Source of the DNA: Persephonella sp. KM09-Lau-8
GTDB lineage: Bacteria > Aquificota > Aquificia > Aquificales > Hydrogenothermaceae
Assembly: GCF_000703085.1 (NCBI RefSeq)
Contig: NZ_JNLL01000001.1
Coordinates: forward strand, 620,001-684,000
Reading direction: 5' to 3'
DNA: 64,000 nucleotides
The translations under genes and the position numbers were made by a program. Each line of letters begins with the position of its first letter. Position 1 is the first letter of the stretch. The notes under the pieces are model-generated. The model saw only the letters and a list, made by a program, of their open reading frames with translations. It was not told the DNA's origin and did not search any database. Positions 42,986 to 51,589 of this stretch are shown one piece after another.

Positions 42986-45589
42986 TTGCAAGTAGTTTTT
43001 TTAGCTGAAGGTGCAGACCTTGATGCGCTTTCTACAGCTTATGGAATAACGCTTTTATACCCTGAGGCAAAAGTTTTGCTTCCTGGGGCTTTGTCCCCAG
43101 GGGTTAGGCTGGTTTTAAAACATTTTGAAAAGCTATTTAAAAACAGGCTGATAAAAAAAGAAGAATTATCCCAGATTAATACCCTTTTCCTTGCAGATAC
43201 CAATAACTACAAAAAAGCCCTAAAAGAGCTACAGAGACATGTATCCCCAGAAACTAAGATAGTCATATTTGACCATCATCCTGTAAGGATAAAAATCCCT
43301 TACAAAATAGAAAAACATATAAAAAAAACAGGTGCAGCAGCCACAATAGTGGTAAATAAAATAAAAAGACAAAAAATTCCTATATTCTCTGACCAGGCAA
43401 CATTACTTGCCCTTGGTATTTATGAGGATACAGGTAGTTTCCTCTATGAGATAACAACTCCACAGGATTTAAGGGCAGCATCTTATCTGATATCAAAAGG
43501 TGCTGACCTGAATTTAATAAAAAATATAATTGAGGAAAAGATTGATATTCAGGAGATAGAAATAATCCACCAGATAGTTGATAATATTCAAAACTTTTAT
43601 CTTAAAGACAAAAAAATTGTATTCTCCACAGCTTACAGCAGCCAGTATATACCTGATATATCTTCATACCTTCATATGATTAAGCCACTGCAGGAAGCCG
43701 ATGCCTTTTTTATTCTGATTGCAGAAAAAACAAAAATTAGTATAATTGCCCGTTCAAAAACCCCTGAAATAGATGTGGGAAAGATAATGTCCTTTTTAGG
43801 TGGAGGAGGGCATTATACAGCTGCCAGTGCCACGGTAAAGGGTTTGACTGTTCAGGAGATAAAAAATTATATAGAAATGGTACTTATCGGAGAAACCCAT
43901 AAAAACAGAAAAATAAAAGAGTTTATGTCAGACCAGATAATCACAGTGAATAAAAACCAAAAACTTTCCCAGATTAAAGACTTTCTTGATAAAGCTCCTG
44001 TGCTTCTTGTTGTAAATAAAAACGGAAAATTTGAAGGAATAGTGATAACAAAGGTTTTAAAGGAAAGCCTGAAACACGGACTATCAGAAGCAAAAGTAGA
44101 AAACTTTATCATTGATAGTGTAATCACATTTGAGCCTGAAACAACACTAATTGAAGCAGAAAAACAAATCATGAACTCATCTCAGGAATACTTTCCTGTT
44201 TTAAAAAAGGGTAAGCCTGTTGGAATAATAAACAGAACCTATATAATCAAGATTTTGCACGGACAGGTATTTGATACAGAAAAGGATATCTTTATATCAC
44301 GGGAAAGGATTAAACCCCGCTATCTCAATTATGAAAACCGCCTGAGAAATTATCTACCTGAAGATATAATCTCCCATCTTGAAAAAATCGGAAAGATATC
44401 AAAGCAGCTTGGCTATAACACATATCTGGTCGGTGGAATAGTCAGGGATATTATCTTAGGTAAAAAAAGCCTTGATATAGACCTGATTGTTGAGGGGGAT
44501 GCGATACATCTTGCCAGAGAGTATGCTAAAAGGGAAAAACTACCTGTCCATACCTTTGAAGAATTTATGACAGCCCAGATAACCCTGAAAAACGGCCAGA
44601 AAATAGATTTAGCAACAGCCAGAAAAGAAATTTACACCCATCCGGGAGCATACCCAAAGGTAGAAAAAGCAACAATCAAAGAAGACCTTTATCGCAGAGA
44701 TTTCACCATAAACACCCTTGCAATAGAAATCACAGAAGGTCGTTTTGGAACACTGATAGATTATTTCAATGGCATAAAGGATATAAAGGACAAAGTAATC
44801 AGAATTCTACACCAGCTAAGTTTTGTTGAAGACCCTATCAGGATACTCAGAGCCCTTAGATTTGCTGGAAGGCTTGGCTTCAAACTTGGTAAACATACAG
44901 AAAAACTGCTTAAATTGGCTGTTGATGAGAATATGCTGGAGTTTGCCCCGACAGGCAGGGTAAATCTTGAGTTTACCTATACTTTCAACGAGGAAAAAGT
45001 GGTTGATATTCTTATGCTGATGAACAGATACAAAGTTCTCCATAGTCTTATTCCTGAATTTTATATGGATGAAAAAAGGGAAGAAATAATTAGCAGAGTC
45101 AGGGACACAATTATCTCATTTGAGATGTTTCTTGATATTAAAATAGATAGGGTTTCCAACTATCTCCTTTCCCTTTTATACCACCTGCCTTTTGAGATTT
45201 CTTACAAATTCCTTGAAAAATACCATTTTGAAAAAAGTAAAAAATTCTTTGAGGAGTATTTTGAGGTAAAATACAAGTTCAAAAAAATCCCTGAAAAAAA
45301 CTCTGAACTTTACAAAAAAATAAAATTTATCAGCAAAGATTTACTTGTCTTTATATGTGCCAGCAGCGATATTGAACTTTCAGAAAGAATTATAAAAATC
45401 CTGAAAAAAGAAGAAGAGAAAAAACTCCTCATATCAGGAAAAGACCTGCAGGAGCTTGGTATTAAACCATCTCCCATATACAAAGTCATAATTGATGATG
45501 TTTTTAAAAAATATCTTGATGATGAGATAAAAACAAAAAAAGAAGCCATTGAATATATAAAATCAAAATACAGAGAGGAGATAAAATGA
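42986..45589 (+). CDS. DHH-CBS-CBS-tRNA nucleotidyltransferase/poly(A) polymerase fusion
   Basis: TTG start at 42986 with AGGAGGG 4 nt upstream. The 867-aa protein has a DHH phosphoesterase part (about 1-300: VFLAEGADLDALST, FDHHPVRI, a DHHA1-type FLGGGGHYTAASATV). It then has a CBS pair (about 305-430) and a class II nucleotidyltransferase (about 470-700: YLVGGIVRDIILGKKSLDID, RRDFTINTLAIE, EDPIRILRALRFAGRLG). This fusion is known in Aquificota and some other phyla, where the nucleotidyltransferase adds A or CC to tRNA 3' ends. Which nucleotide it adds is not visible. It lies next to a tRNA gene that already encodes CCA. Confidence 0.9.
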   Translation: MQVVFLAEGADLDALSTAYGITLLYPEAKVLLPGALSPGVRLVLKHFEKLFKNRLIKKEELSQINTLFLADTNNYKKALKELQRHVSPETKIVIFDHHPVRIKIPYKIEKHIKKTGAAATIVVNKIKRQKIPIFSDQATLLALGIYEDTGSFLYEITTPQDLRAASYLISKGADLNLIKNIIEEKIDIQEIEIIHQIVDNIQNFYLKDKKIVFSTAYSSQYIPDISSYLHMIKPLQEADAFFILIAEKTKISIIARSKTPEIDVGKIMSFLGGGGHYTAASATVKGLTVQEIKNYIEMVLIGETHKNRKIKEFMSDQIITVNKNQKLSQIKDFLDKAPVLLVVNKNGKFEGIVITKVLKESLKHGLSEAKVENFIIDSVITFEPETTLIEAEKQIMNSSQEYFPVLKKGKPVGIINRTYIIKILHGQVFDTEKDIFISRERIKPRYLNYENRLRNYLPEDIISHLEKIGKISKQLGYNTYLVGGIVRDIILGKKSLDIDLIVEGDAIHLAREYAKREKLPVHTFEEFMTAQITLKNGQKIDLATARKEIYTHPGAYPKVEKATIKEDLYRRDFTINTLAIEITEGRFGTLIDYFNGIKDIKDKVIRILHQLSFVEDPIRILRALRFAGRLGFKLGKHTEKLLKLAVDENMLEFAPTGRVNLEFTYTFNEEKVVDILMLMNRYKVLHSLIPEFYMDEKREEIISRVRDTIISFEMFLDIKIDRVSNYLLSLLYHLPFEISYKFLEKYHFEKSKKFFEEYFEVKYKFKKIPEKNSELYKKIKFISKDLLVFICASSDIELSERIIKILKKEEEKKLLISGKDLQELGIKPSPIYKVIIDDVFKKYLDDEIKTKKEAIEYIKSKYREEIK

Positions 45590-46080
45590 TTTTTCTGAGT
45601 ATAATTGCTGCTGTAATCCTTTCTATTGGACAGGTTCCCCCTGTTGTCCATCTGGACGGAAAAATAGGAGGCACAATTGATGGAAAACCATTTTCCACAG
45701 AAATGATAAAAGGAAAGGTCTATCTGGTTTTGTATGTTGACCCTGACAAAAGAGAGCTGAATGAAGATTTTACAGAAGCATTAAAAAAACAGCATTTTGA
45801 CCACTCAAAATTCGGTTCAATTGCAATCATAAATATGAAAGCAACATGGCTGCCAAATTTTGTACTGGAAAGTATCCTAAAGAAAAAGCAGAAAAAATAT
45901 CCCCATACCATCTATGTGAAAGATTACCAGAAAGTTTTTGTCAAAAAATGGGGTTTAAAGGACGATGATTACAATGTGCTGCTCTTTGATAAAAATGGCA
46001 GATTGTTGTTTTACAAGCCTGGAAAGCTAACTCCGGAAGATACCCAGAAGGTCATTCAGCTTATAAAACAGAATCTATGA
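45586..46080 (+). CDS. YtfJ-like thioredoxin-fold protein, probably periplasmic
   Basis: A 164-aa protein with a signal-like N-terminus (MIFLSIIAAVILSIGQVPPV) and a YtfJ/redoxin-type fold: IKGKVYLVLYVDPDKRELNE, SIAIINMKATWLPNF, VKKWGLKDDDYNVLLFDKNG. There is no CXXC pair, so no thiol exchange is expected. Function unknown. Overlaps the tRNA nucleotidyltransferase stop by 4 nt. Confidence 0.72.
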   Translation: MIFLSIIAAVILSIGQVPPVVHLDGKIGGTIDGKPFSTEMIKGKVYLVLYVDPDKRELNEDFTEALKKQHFDHSKFGSIAIINMKATWLPNFVLESILKKKQKKYPHTIYVKDYQKVFVKKWGLKDDDYNVLLFDKNGRLLFYKPGKLTPEDTQKVIQLIKQNL

Positions 46081-46135
46081 TTTATTTCAGTTATTACTTT
46101 TTACTCCAGACATAAAATAAAAATAGGGGATAATT

Positions 46136-46918
46136 ATGAAAGTATGTACTTTTAATGTAAACTCTATACGAACAAGAAAAGACCTGATAATCCGCTGGCT
46201 TACAGAAAAGGAAAAGGATATAGATATTCTCTGTTTTCAGGAGATAAAAGTAGAAGATGATAAATTTCCTTATAAAGATTTTGAACAGCTTGGATACAAG
46301 GCTGTAGTCTATGGTCAAAAAGGATATAACGGGGTTGCAACTCTCTCAAGAAAAGATTTTGTAGAAATCAAAAAAGGTCTTGGGGATGAATACTTTGACC
46401 AGCAAAAAAGAATTTTATCCACAAAGATAGGAGATATCTGGGTCATAAATGTGTATGCTCCCCATGGAGATTTAAGAGGCGGAGATAAATACTACTATAA
46501 ACTGGACTGGTATAAAAGGTTCAGGCAGTTTTTGGACGAAAACTTTTCACCTGAAGATAAGATAATAGCACTTGGGGATTTTAATGTTGCTATTGAAGAT
46601 ATAGATGTTTATGATCCGGAGCTTCTTGCTGACAGCATCGGCACAATGCCGGAAGAAAGGGAGGCCTTCAAAAATATCCTTGATTTTGGTTTTGTTGATA
46701 CTTTCAGATATCTGTATCCGGACAAACAGCAGTTTACATGGTGGGATTATATTGGCGGTGCTATCTGGAAAAATGAAGGAATGAGAATAGATTACATTCT
46801 TGCCACAAAACCGTTAATCCCACACCTGAAAGATGTATATGTTGATTTATGGCCAAGGAGAAGAAGAACACCAAAACCATCAGACCACGCACCTGTAATA
46901 GCAATATTTGAGGTTTAA
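46136..46918 (+). CDS. xthA: Exodeoxyribonuclease III (AP endonuclease)
   Basis: A 260-aa exo/endonuclease/phosphatase-fold enzyme: CTFNVNSIRTRKD (3-15), DILCFQEIKVED with the metal Glu, NVYAPHGD, IALGDFNVAIEDIDVYDP, FVDTFRYLYPDKQQFTWWDY, RIDYILAT and KPSDHAPVIAIFEV with the catalytic Asp-His. It cleaves abasic sites and trims 3' ends in base-excision repair. SD AGGGGA before the ATG. Confidence 0.95.
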   Translation: MKVCTFNVNSIRTRKDLIIRWLTEKEKDIDILCFQEIKVEDDKFPYKDFEQLGYKAVVYGQKGYNGVATLSRKDFVEIKKGLGDEYFDQQKRILSTKIGDIWVINVYAPHGDLRGGDKYYYKLDWYKRFRQFLDENFSPEDKIIALGDFNVAIEDIDVYDPELLADSIGTMPEEREAFKNILDFGFVDTFRYLYPDKQQFTWWDYIGGAIWKNEGMRIDYILATKPLIPHLKDVYVDLWPRRRRTPKPSDHAPVIAIFEV

Positions 46919-46919
46919 T

Positions 46920-48221
46920 ATGGATTTATTACTGGAAGGATATTTTCAGGATTTAAAAAGGCTTGAGGAAGAGATAGAAAAATACTATCAGGAATATCTT
47001 ACTCTTAATCAGGTTTTCATTTCAGATAAGAAGGATTACGAGCAAATTCTGCTTAACTATGGCACAGAAGAGCTGAAATTTACACTTGGCTTTCTTACCA
47101 GCATTTACAAAAATATTCAGCAAAAAAAATACTCGGTTATAGACAGTATCTTTGATACCATTGAGCATTCCGGGGAGTTTGAACTGTCAATATTTTACGG
47201 AAATCGTATTTTAGAAAAGTTCAAAGGTAAAGAAGCAGATGAGTACCTAATTAGGCTATATACCCTAAAAAGAATGCTTAATGCCCTTTTAATTCTGGAT
47301 GATAGACTGGAATATCTGAAATATTTAATTGAGTTCATAAAAACTTCAAAGGAGTTCTTCAGTTCTTACAGCAAACTCCTGAAAGAAAACTACCGTAATG
47401 CAATGGATTTTTACCAGTTTATCTATGTTTATTATTTGAAATTCCATTCTGATGACGAACAAGCCCTTGGTTCACTGATAAAAAGCTACAACATAAAAAA
47501 GCTGATGATAGAAAATCAGCTTTTACCTTATCCTAAAGAAAATAATATTTTTCAAATTATAAATATAGTGGGCAGCTACCTGCAGATAGAGGATTCATTT
47601 GTTGCACTTGTTATGGACATTGATGATTATATAAAGGAATTTGTAAAGCAGATTAAGGATCTGAAAGAGTTTTCTAAAAAAAGCCCTTCCATTCTGGAAT
47701 TATACATGCAGCAGCCGTTTAAAAAATATATCAACCAGTTTTTAACAAATATTTATATAATGGGCTTTGAGGAGGAATACCATAAGGTAAGCCAGATTTT
47801 TCCCGAGATTATAACAATAGACCATAAGCTTATAGTTGAGATTAATGAAATCCTTATGAAAGACCCATTTAAAGAGAAAAAACTTTTATCCCTCAAGGAT
47901 GAGATTGAAAGGGCATTCAATAATCTGTCCTTGGATAAAAAGGAAAGTGTGCTTTATGTTTATTACAATGCTTTAATCTCTGTGTTTTATGAAGATACTG
48001 AGTTTCTGACAAAAATAAAAAAGGAAATAGAAGAATACAAATCAAAACTGAAAAATGCCTACAGCCTTGATGTTCCATTATTCAGAATTCTGGGGGTTCA
48101 AGGGGAAAAAGAAAAGGCAAAACAGCTTGCAAATCAAGTAAGAGAACAGGCAGTTATCGCAGGTAAAAAATTCCTTGTTAACGCAATAGACGATTACATA
48201 AAAACAGAATTAGATGCGTGA
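46920..48221 (+). CDS. Hypothetical helical protein (433 aa)
   Basis: ATG 46920 is chosen over a TTG at 46908 because GAGG lies just before it. The protein is helical throughout, rich in Lys/Glu/Leu/Tyr, with coiled-coil-prone parts (LKRLEEEIEKYYQEYL at the start; LLSLKDEIERAFNNLSLDKK near 325), and no membrane segment or catalytic motif I can name. It may be a scaffold or tetratricopeptide-like protein. It begins right after xthA and may be co-transcribed with it. Confidence 0.7.
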   Translation: MDLLLEGYFQDLKRLEEEIEKYYQEYLTLNQVFISDKKDYEQILLNYGTEELKFTLGFLTSIYKNIQQKKYSVIDSIFDTIEHSGEFELSIFYGNRILEKFKGKEADEYLIRLYTLKRMLNALLILDDRLEYLKYLIEFIKTSKEFFSSYSKLLKENYRNAMDFYQFIYVYYLKFHSDDEQALGSLIKSYNIKKLMIENQLLPYPKENNIFQIINIVGSYLQIEDSFVALVMDIDDYIKEFVKQIKDLKEFSKKSPSILELYMQQPFKKYINQFLTNIYIMGFEEEYHKVSQIFPEIITIDHKLIVEINEILMKDPFKEKKLLSLKDEIERAFNNLSLDKKESVLYVYYNALISVFYEDTEFLTKIKKEIEEYKSKLKNAYSLDVPLFRILGVQGEKEKAKQLANQVREQAVIAGKKFLVNAIDDYIKTELDA

Positions 48222-48238
48222 AAGCATTTATGGCTTTC
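48220..48238. terminator. Possible weak bidirectional terminator
   Basis: GAAAGC (48220-48225) and GCTTTC (48233-48238) form a 6-bp stem with a 7-nt loop between convergent genes; only a short T-rich tail follows. Confidence 0.35.
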
Positions 48239-48251
48239 TTTCAATTAAAAC

Positions 48252-48350
48252 TTACTTTGCTTTTCCCATAAAAAGTAAAATACCACTTACAACTAATACT
48301 GACAGAAGTAACATGGAAAAAGTAAGTATATAGTAAGTAGTTTCATTCAT
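48252..48350 (-). CDS. Tiny membrane protein (32 aa)
   Basis: An ATG at 48350 follows GGAGAAAG on the minus strand. The 32 codons give a short polar start (MNETTYYI), one membrane helix (LTFSMLLLSVLVVSGILLF) and a MGKAK tail. The size and form resemble small accessory subunits of membrane complexes, but the family is not recognised. Its start overlaps the stop of the upstream ORF as ATGA. Confidence 0.5.
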   Translation of the reverse strand: MNETTYYILTFSMLLLSVLVVSGILLFMGKAK

Positions 48351-48541
48351 ATTCTTTCTCCTTTTCTTATAAGGTAAGCACCAATTAGTGTCAATGCAAT
48401 ATAAAAAAGGAATGCCAGCATCGTAGTTAAGAAATCAATTTTATGTTTAATAAAAGGCTGAATTATAGCAAATATAACTACTGCAACTCCTATATTTAAA
48501 ATTTGTTTCCCTACTTCTTTTAAATCTTCTCTTCCTATAGT
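48347..48541 (-). pseudogene. Small two-helix membrane ORF without a standard start codon
   Basis: An open frame of 64 codons reads (T)IGREDLKEVGKQILNIGVAV, then a helix VVIFAIIQPFI, then LTTMLAFLFYIALTLIGAYLI and RKGERI. The stop overlaps the next ATG (ATGA), a coupling typical of real gene pairs. Yet upstream a TAA closes the frame two codons before ATA, and no ATG, GTG or TTG lies near the N-terminus. Either the start is a rare ATA/ATT or the ATG has been mutated. Confidence 0.45.
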
Positions 48542-48638
48542 TTAAATCCATATAAGTTATTAGACAATAAATTATCAAATAATAGCTTTAGATTCAATTT
48601 TTCCAATTGACACCTGAAATCTTTTTATTTAAATTTAA

Positions 48639-48656
48639 TGACTGATGAGTCAGTCA
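48639..48656. promoter_or_regulatory. Palindromic TetR-type operator over the regulator's start codon
   Basis: TGACTGA-TGAG-TCAGTCA is a perfect 7+7 inverted repeat. Its centre contains the ATG of the TetR gene (48645-48647). GACTGAnnnnTCAGTC palindromes are common binding sites of TetR-family repressors, so self-control and control of the efflux operon are likely. Confidence 0.75.
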
Positions 48657-49190
48657 ACCAGGGAAAAGCTTATAAATTCGGCGATACAGATTTTTTCCCA
48701 AAAGGGGTTTTATAACACCAAAATATCCGATATAGTCCAGAATGCCGGACTGGCACAGGGCACATTTTATATCTACTTCAAAAGTAAAGAAGATATTTTC
48801 ATGCATATAGTCCTGATGATAGTTGACCAGATAAACCAGACTATTGAAAAATACTCCTCTTTTGATGACAAACCAGAAAAGGTGATTAAACTTTTTGCGA
48901 GGGAAGTTTTTGCCCTTCTTTATCAATATAAGCAGATAGCCTATATATTCTTCTTCCAGATAATCTGTGTAAATGAGGAATTCCAGAAGATATACTTTGA
49001 CACTTCAAGAAAGATTTTTGAGTTTTATAAAAACAACCTTAAAGAGTTTCCGGATAATGAAGTTAGAGCAGATATCCTGATAGGCTATGGCAAGAGACTT
49101 ACAGAAGTTGAACTTCTAATCAACAATCTCAGTTATGAAGAAATCATACAAAAATTTGACAGGGCAATAGAAATAATAACAGGAGCCTGA
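48645..49190 (+). CDS. TetR/AcrR-family transcriptional regulator
   Basis: A 181-aa protein with the N-terminal TetR helix-turn-helix: REKLINSAIQIFSQKGFYNT then KISDIVQNAGLAQGTFYIYF and KSKEDIF (about 6-53). The rest is a helical ligand/dimer domain. It leads an efflux operon (TolC starts 1 nt after its stop), and its own ATG lies inside a palindrome, so it is probably an autorepressor relieved by an efflux substrate. No clear SD precedes the ATG. Confidence 0.93.
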   Translation: MSQSTREKLINSAIQIFSQKGFYNTKISDIVQNAGLAQGTFYIYFKSKEDIFMHIVLMIVDQINQTIEKYSSFDDKPEKVIKLFAREVFALLYQYKQIAYIFFFQIICVNEEFQKIYFDTSRKIFEFYKNNLKEFPDNEVRADILIGYGKRLTEVELLINNLSYEEIIQKFDRAIEIITGA

Positions 49191-49191
49191 T

Positions 49192-50472
49192 ATGAAAAGA
49201 GTATTATTTGCGCTTATTCCAATGCTTGCTTACGGGCTAACTATAGATGAGGCAGTGGAAAAGGCAATAAAGCAGAACCTTGAGATAAAACAGCAAAAAG
49301 TAGAACTGAAAAAAGCTAAAATCCAGTTAAAAGAGGACTACAATCTGTGGGCACCTGAGTTTTTTCTGAACTTTTCCTATACAACTTACAAAGACACCCC
49401 TTATACAAAAATTCCTCCTGGCGTTTTACCATTTCCCCTGTCATTCAAACAGACAGACAAAGATTTTAAAAACTTCTCTGCAGGGATAAATTTCCCCATT
49501 TTTACAGGATTTGCACGGCCTAACAAGATTTCTATATCAAAACTTGAGATTAAATCTAACAAACAACTACTAAAGGAAACCATTACCCAGATAACAGCAC
49601 AGACAAAAGCTGCATACCTTGATGCCCTTATGACACAGGCAATTGTTGAAGTTTATAAAAAACAGCTTCAGGCTGTAGAAAAGCACCTATACCGTGTAAA
49701 AGAGTTCTATAAAGAAGGTCTGGTAACAAAGGTTGATATCCTTCAAACGCAGGTAAAACTATCTGAGGTGAAAAGGAACCTGAGGAAAGCAGAAGGAAAC
49801 CTAAAAATAGCAAAAGCAAGGTTGAGAAACATTTTAAATGAAAATATAAATGAAGATTTTGAGCTGCAGCCGGTAAATATAAAAATACCAGAAAACTTAG
49901 ACCTTCAGGCTTTATACAATTTAGCCCTGAAAAATAGAAATATAATCAAGTCTGTTAGGTTGAAGGAAAAAGAAGTTCAAAAACTGGAAAAAATCCAACT
50001 ATCCTCATTTTTCCCAAAAATAGCAGCACAGGCTTATTACTTTTATACAGACCAGTATCCATATTTAGACCCAAAGAACAATTATGCCTTATCAATAGGT
50101 CTTCAATGGAAATTTCAAGGTATAAAACCTTATTACTCAGCACTGAAAACAAAACTTGAGGCAAAAAAGATAAGATTTCAGTTAAAACAGCTAAAAAACA
50201 ATATAAAACTTGAGGTGAAAGCTGCCTATGAAAACTTCCAGACAGCAAAGGAAAATCTAAAGGTAGCAGAAGACACCCTTGCGGAAGCAGAGGAGTATTA
50301 CAAAATGGTGGTTGAGCAGTTTAAAAATCAGCTTGCCTCCACAACCGATGTTCTTGATGCAGAGAGTATGCTTACATCTGCCAGAAAAGGCAGAGAAATT
50401 TCTTATTACCAGCTAATAAAAGCCTTCGTAGAACTTCAAAAAGCTGTAGGGGGCAAAATAAATGCGCAATAA
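49192..50472 (+). CDS. TolC-like outer-membrane efflux protein
   Basis: A 426-aa protein with a signal peptide (MKRVLFALIPMLAYGLT) and two OEP repeats: helical hairpins such as QITAQTKAAYLDALMTQAIV and VKEFYKEGLVTKVDILQTQV in the first half, and LEVKAAYENFQTAKENLKVA and YKMVVEQFKNQLASTTDVLDAE in the second. It forms the trimeric outer-membrane channel for the adaptor and pump genes that follow. It overlaps the next gene by 11 nt. Confidence 0.93.
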   Translation: MKRVLFALIPMLAYGLTIDEAVEKAIKQNLEIKQQKVELKKAKIQLKEDYNLWAPEFFLNFSYTTYKDTPYTKIPPGVLPFPLSFKQTDKDFKNFSAGINFPIFTGFARPNKISISKLEIKSNKQLLKETITQITAQTKAAYLDALMTQAIVEVYKKQLQAVEKHLYRVKEFYKEGLVTKVDILQTQVKLSEVKRNLRKAEGNLKIAKARLRNILNENINEDFELQPVNIKIPENLDLQALYNLALKNRNIIKSVRLKEKEVQKLEKIQLSSFFPKIAAQAYYFYTDQYPYLDPKNNYALSIGLQWKFQGIKPYYSALKTKLEAKKIRFQLKQLKNNIKLEVKAAYENFQTAKENLKVAEDTLAEAEEYYKMVVEQFKNQLASTTDVLDAESMLTSARKGREISYYQLIKAFVELQKAVGGKINAQ

Positions 50473-51588
50473 GATAGGATTAATCATAATTGTAGTTTTG
50501 ATAATAGTTTTTGCCTTTGTGGCATTTAAATGGGTGAAACACAGAATTGATTATGCTGTTACAGATGCAGTTTTTGTTGAAAGTGACCAGATGGCTAATC
50601 TTTCTTTTTATAGGGCAGAGGGAAAAATCATAAAGTTGTATAAAAATGAAGGAGATACAGTCAAAAAAGGAGAAGTTATCGCCGAGATAGACCCTACAGA
50701 CTATATAACAAAGCTAAATCAGGTAAAGCACCAGATACAAGCCCTTGAGGCAAAAAAGGCATCCCTTGAGGAAAAACTAAAAAAAACCACCCAGAAAGTA
50801 TTAATAAAAGAAAAAACAGCCTATCTAACAAAGGAGCAAGCAGAAACCTCCATAAAAGCCCTTGAATATCAGCTAAAGCAGATAAAGGCGAAAATACAGC
50901 TTGTTAAAAGGGATGTTGAAAGATTTGAGAGACTTGCAAAAAAGGAATTAATCCCCACAGAAAATATGAAGAAGCCCAGACACAGCTTAAAATATTAATC
51001 CAGCAGAAAAAAGCCACTCTCCAGCAGATAGAAAGCCTGAAACTTAACCTTAAAAAAGCTCAGGAAAATATAAAACTGGCAGAAGCAGAAAAGCTAAGCA
51101 TTCCAGAAATAAAGAAAAATATAGAAAGTCTTCAGAACAAAATTCTGGCACTGCAGCAGCAAAAGAAAGACTTGGAAAATCTAATCTCATACACAAAGCT
51201 TGTCTCTCCCTATAATGGCAAAATAGCCAAAAAATTTGTCAGCGAAGGTGAGGTGGTTCCAGCAGGAAGACCAATTTATGCAATTGTTCCAGACAACTCA
51301 CTTTATATCCTTGTTTTGCTTGAAGAAACAAAATTAGAGGGTATAAAAATAGGTAGCAAAGCAATAATACATATTGATGCTTATCCAGACAAAGAATACG
51401 AAGGGGAAGTTTTTGAAATAAACCCTGCAACAGCAGCCAAGTTTGCTCTGGTTCCAAGGGATGTAACTGCCGGAGAATTTACAAAAGTAGCCCAGAGAAT
51501 TCCGGTTAAAATCAAGATTACAAAAGGAGATATATCAGTTCTGAAAGTTGGTCTTGGTGGAGAAGTAGAAATAAAAAGGGAAAAATAA
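50462..51588 (+). pseudogene. HlyD/EmrA-type membrane fusion protein, frameshifted
   Basis: The first part (50462-50998) has an N-terminal membrane helix (LIIIVVLIIVFAFVAF), the lipoyl half GKIIKLYKNEGDTVKKGEV, and a coiled coil. It then ends early after LIPTENMKKPRHSLKY. Adding one A at the run 50961-50964 restores the expected LIPTEKYEEAQTQLKILIQQ and an open frame through the rest of the coiled coil, the second lipoyl half (TKLVSPYNGKIAKKFVSEGEV) and the barrel (to 51588). So this is one adaptor gene broken by a 1-nt loss. It could be a true mutation, slippage-rescued, or an assembly/read error in a homopolymer. Confidence 0.85.
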
Positions 51589-51589
51589 A

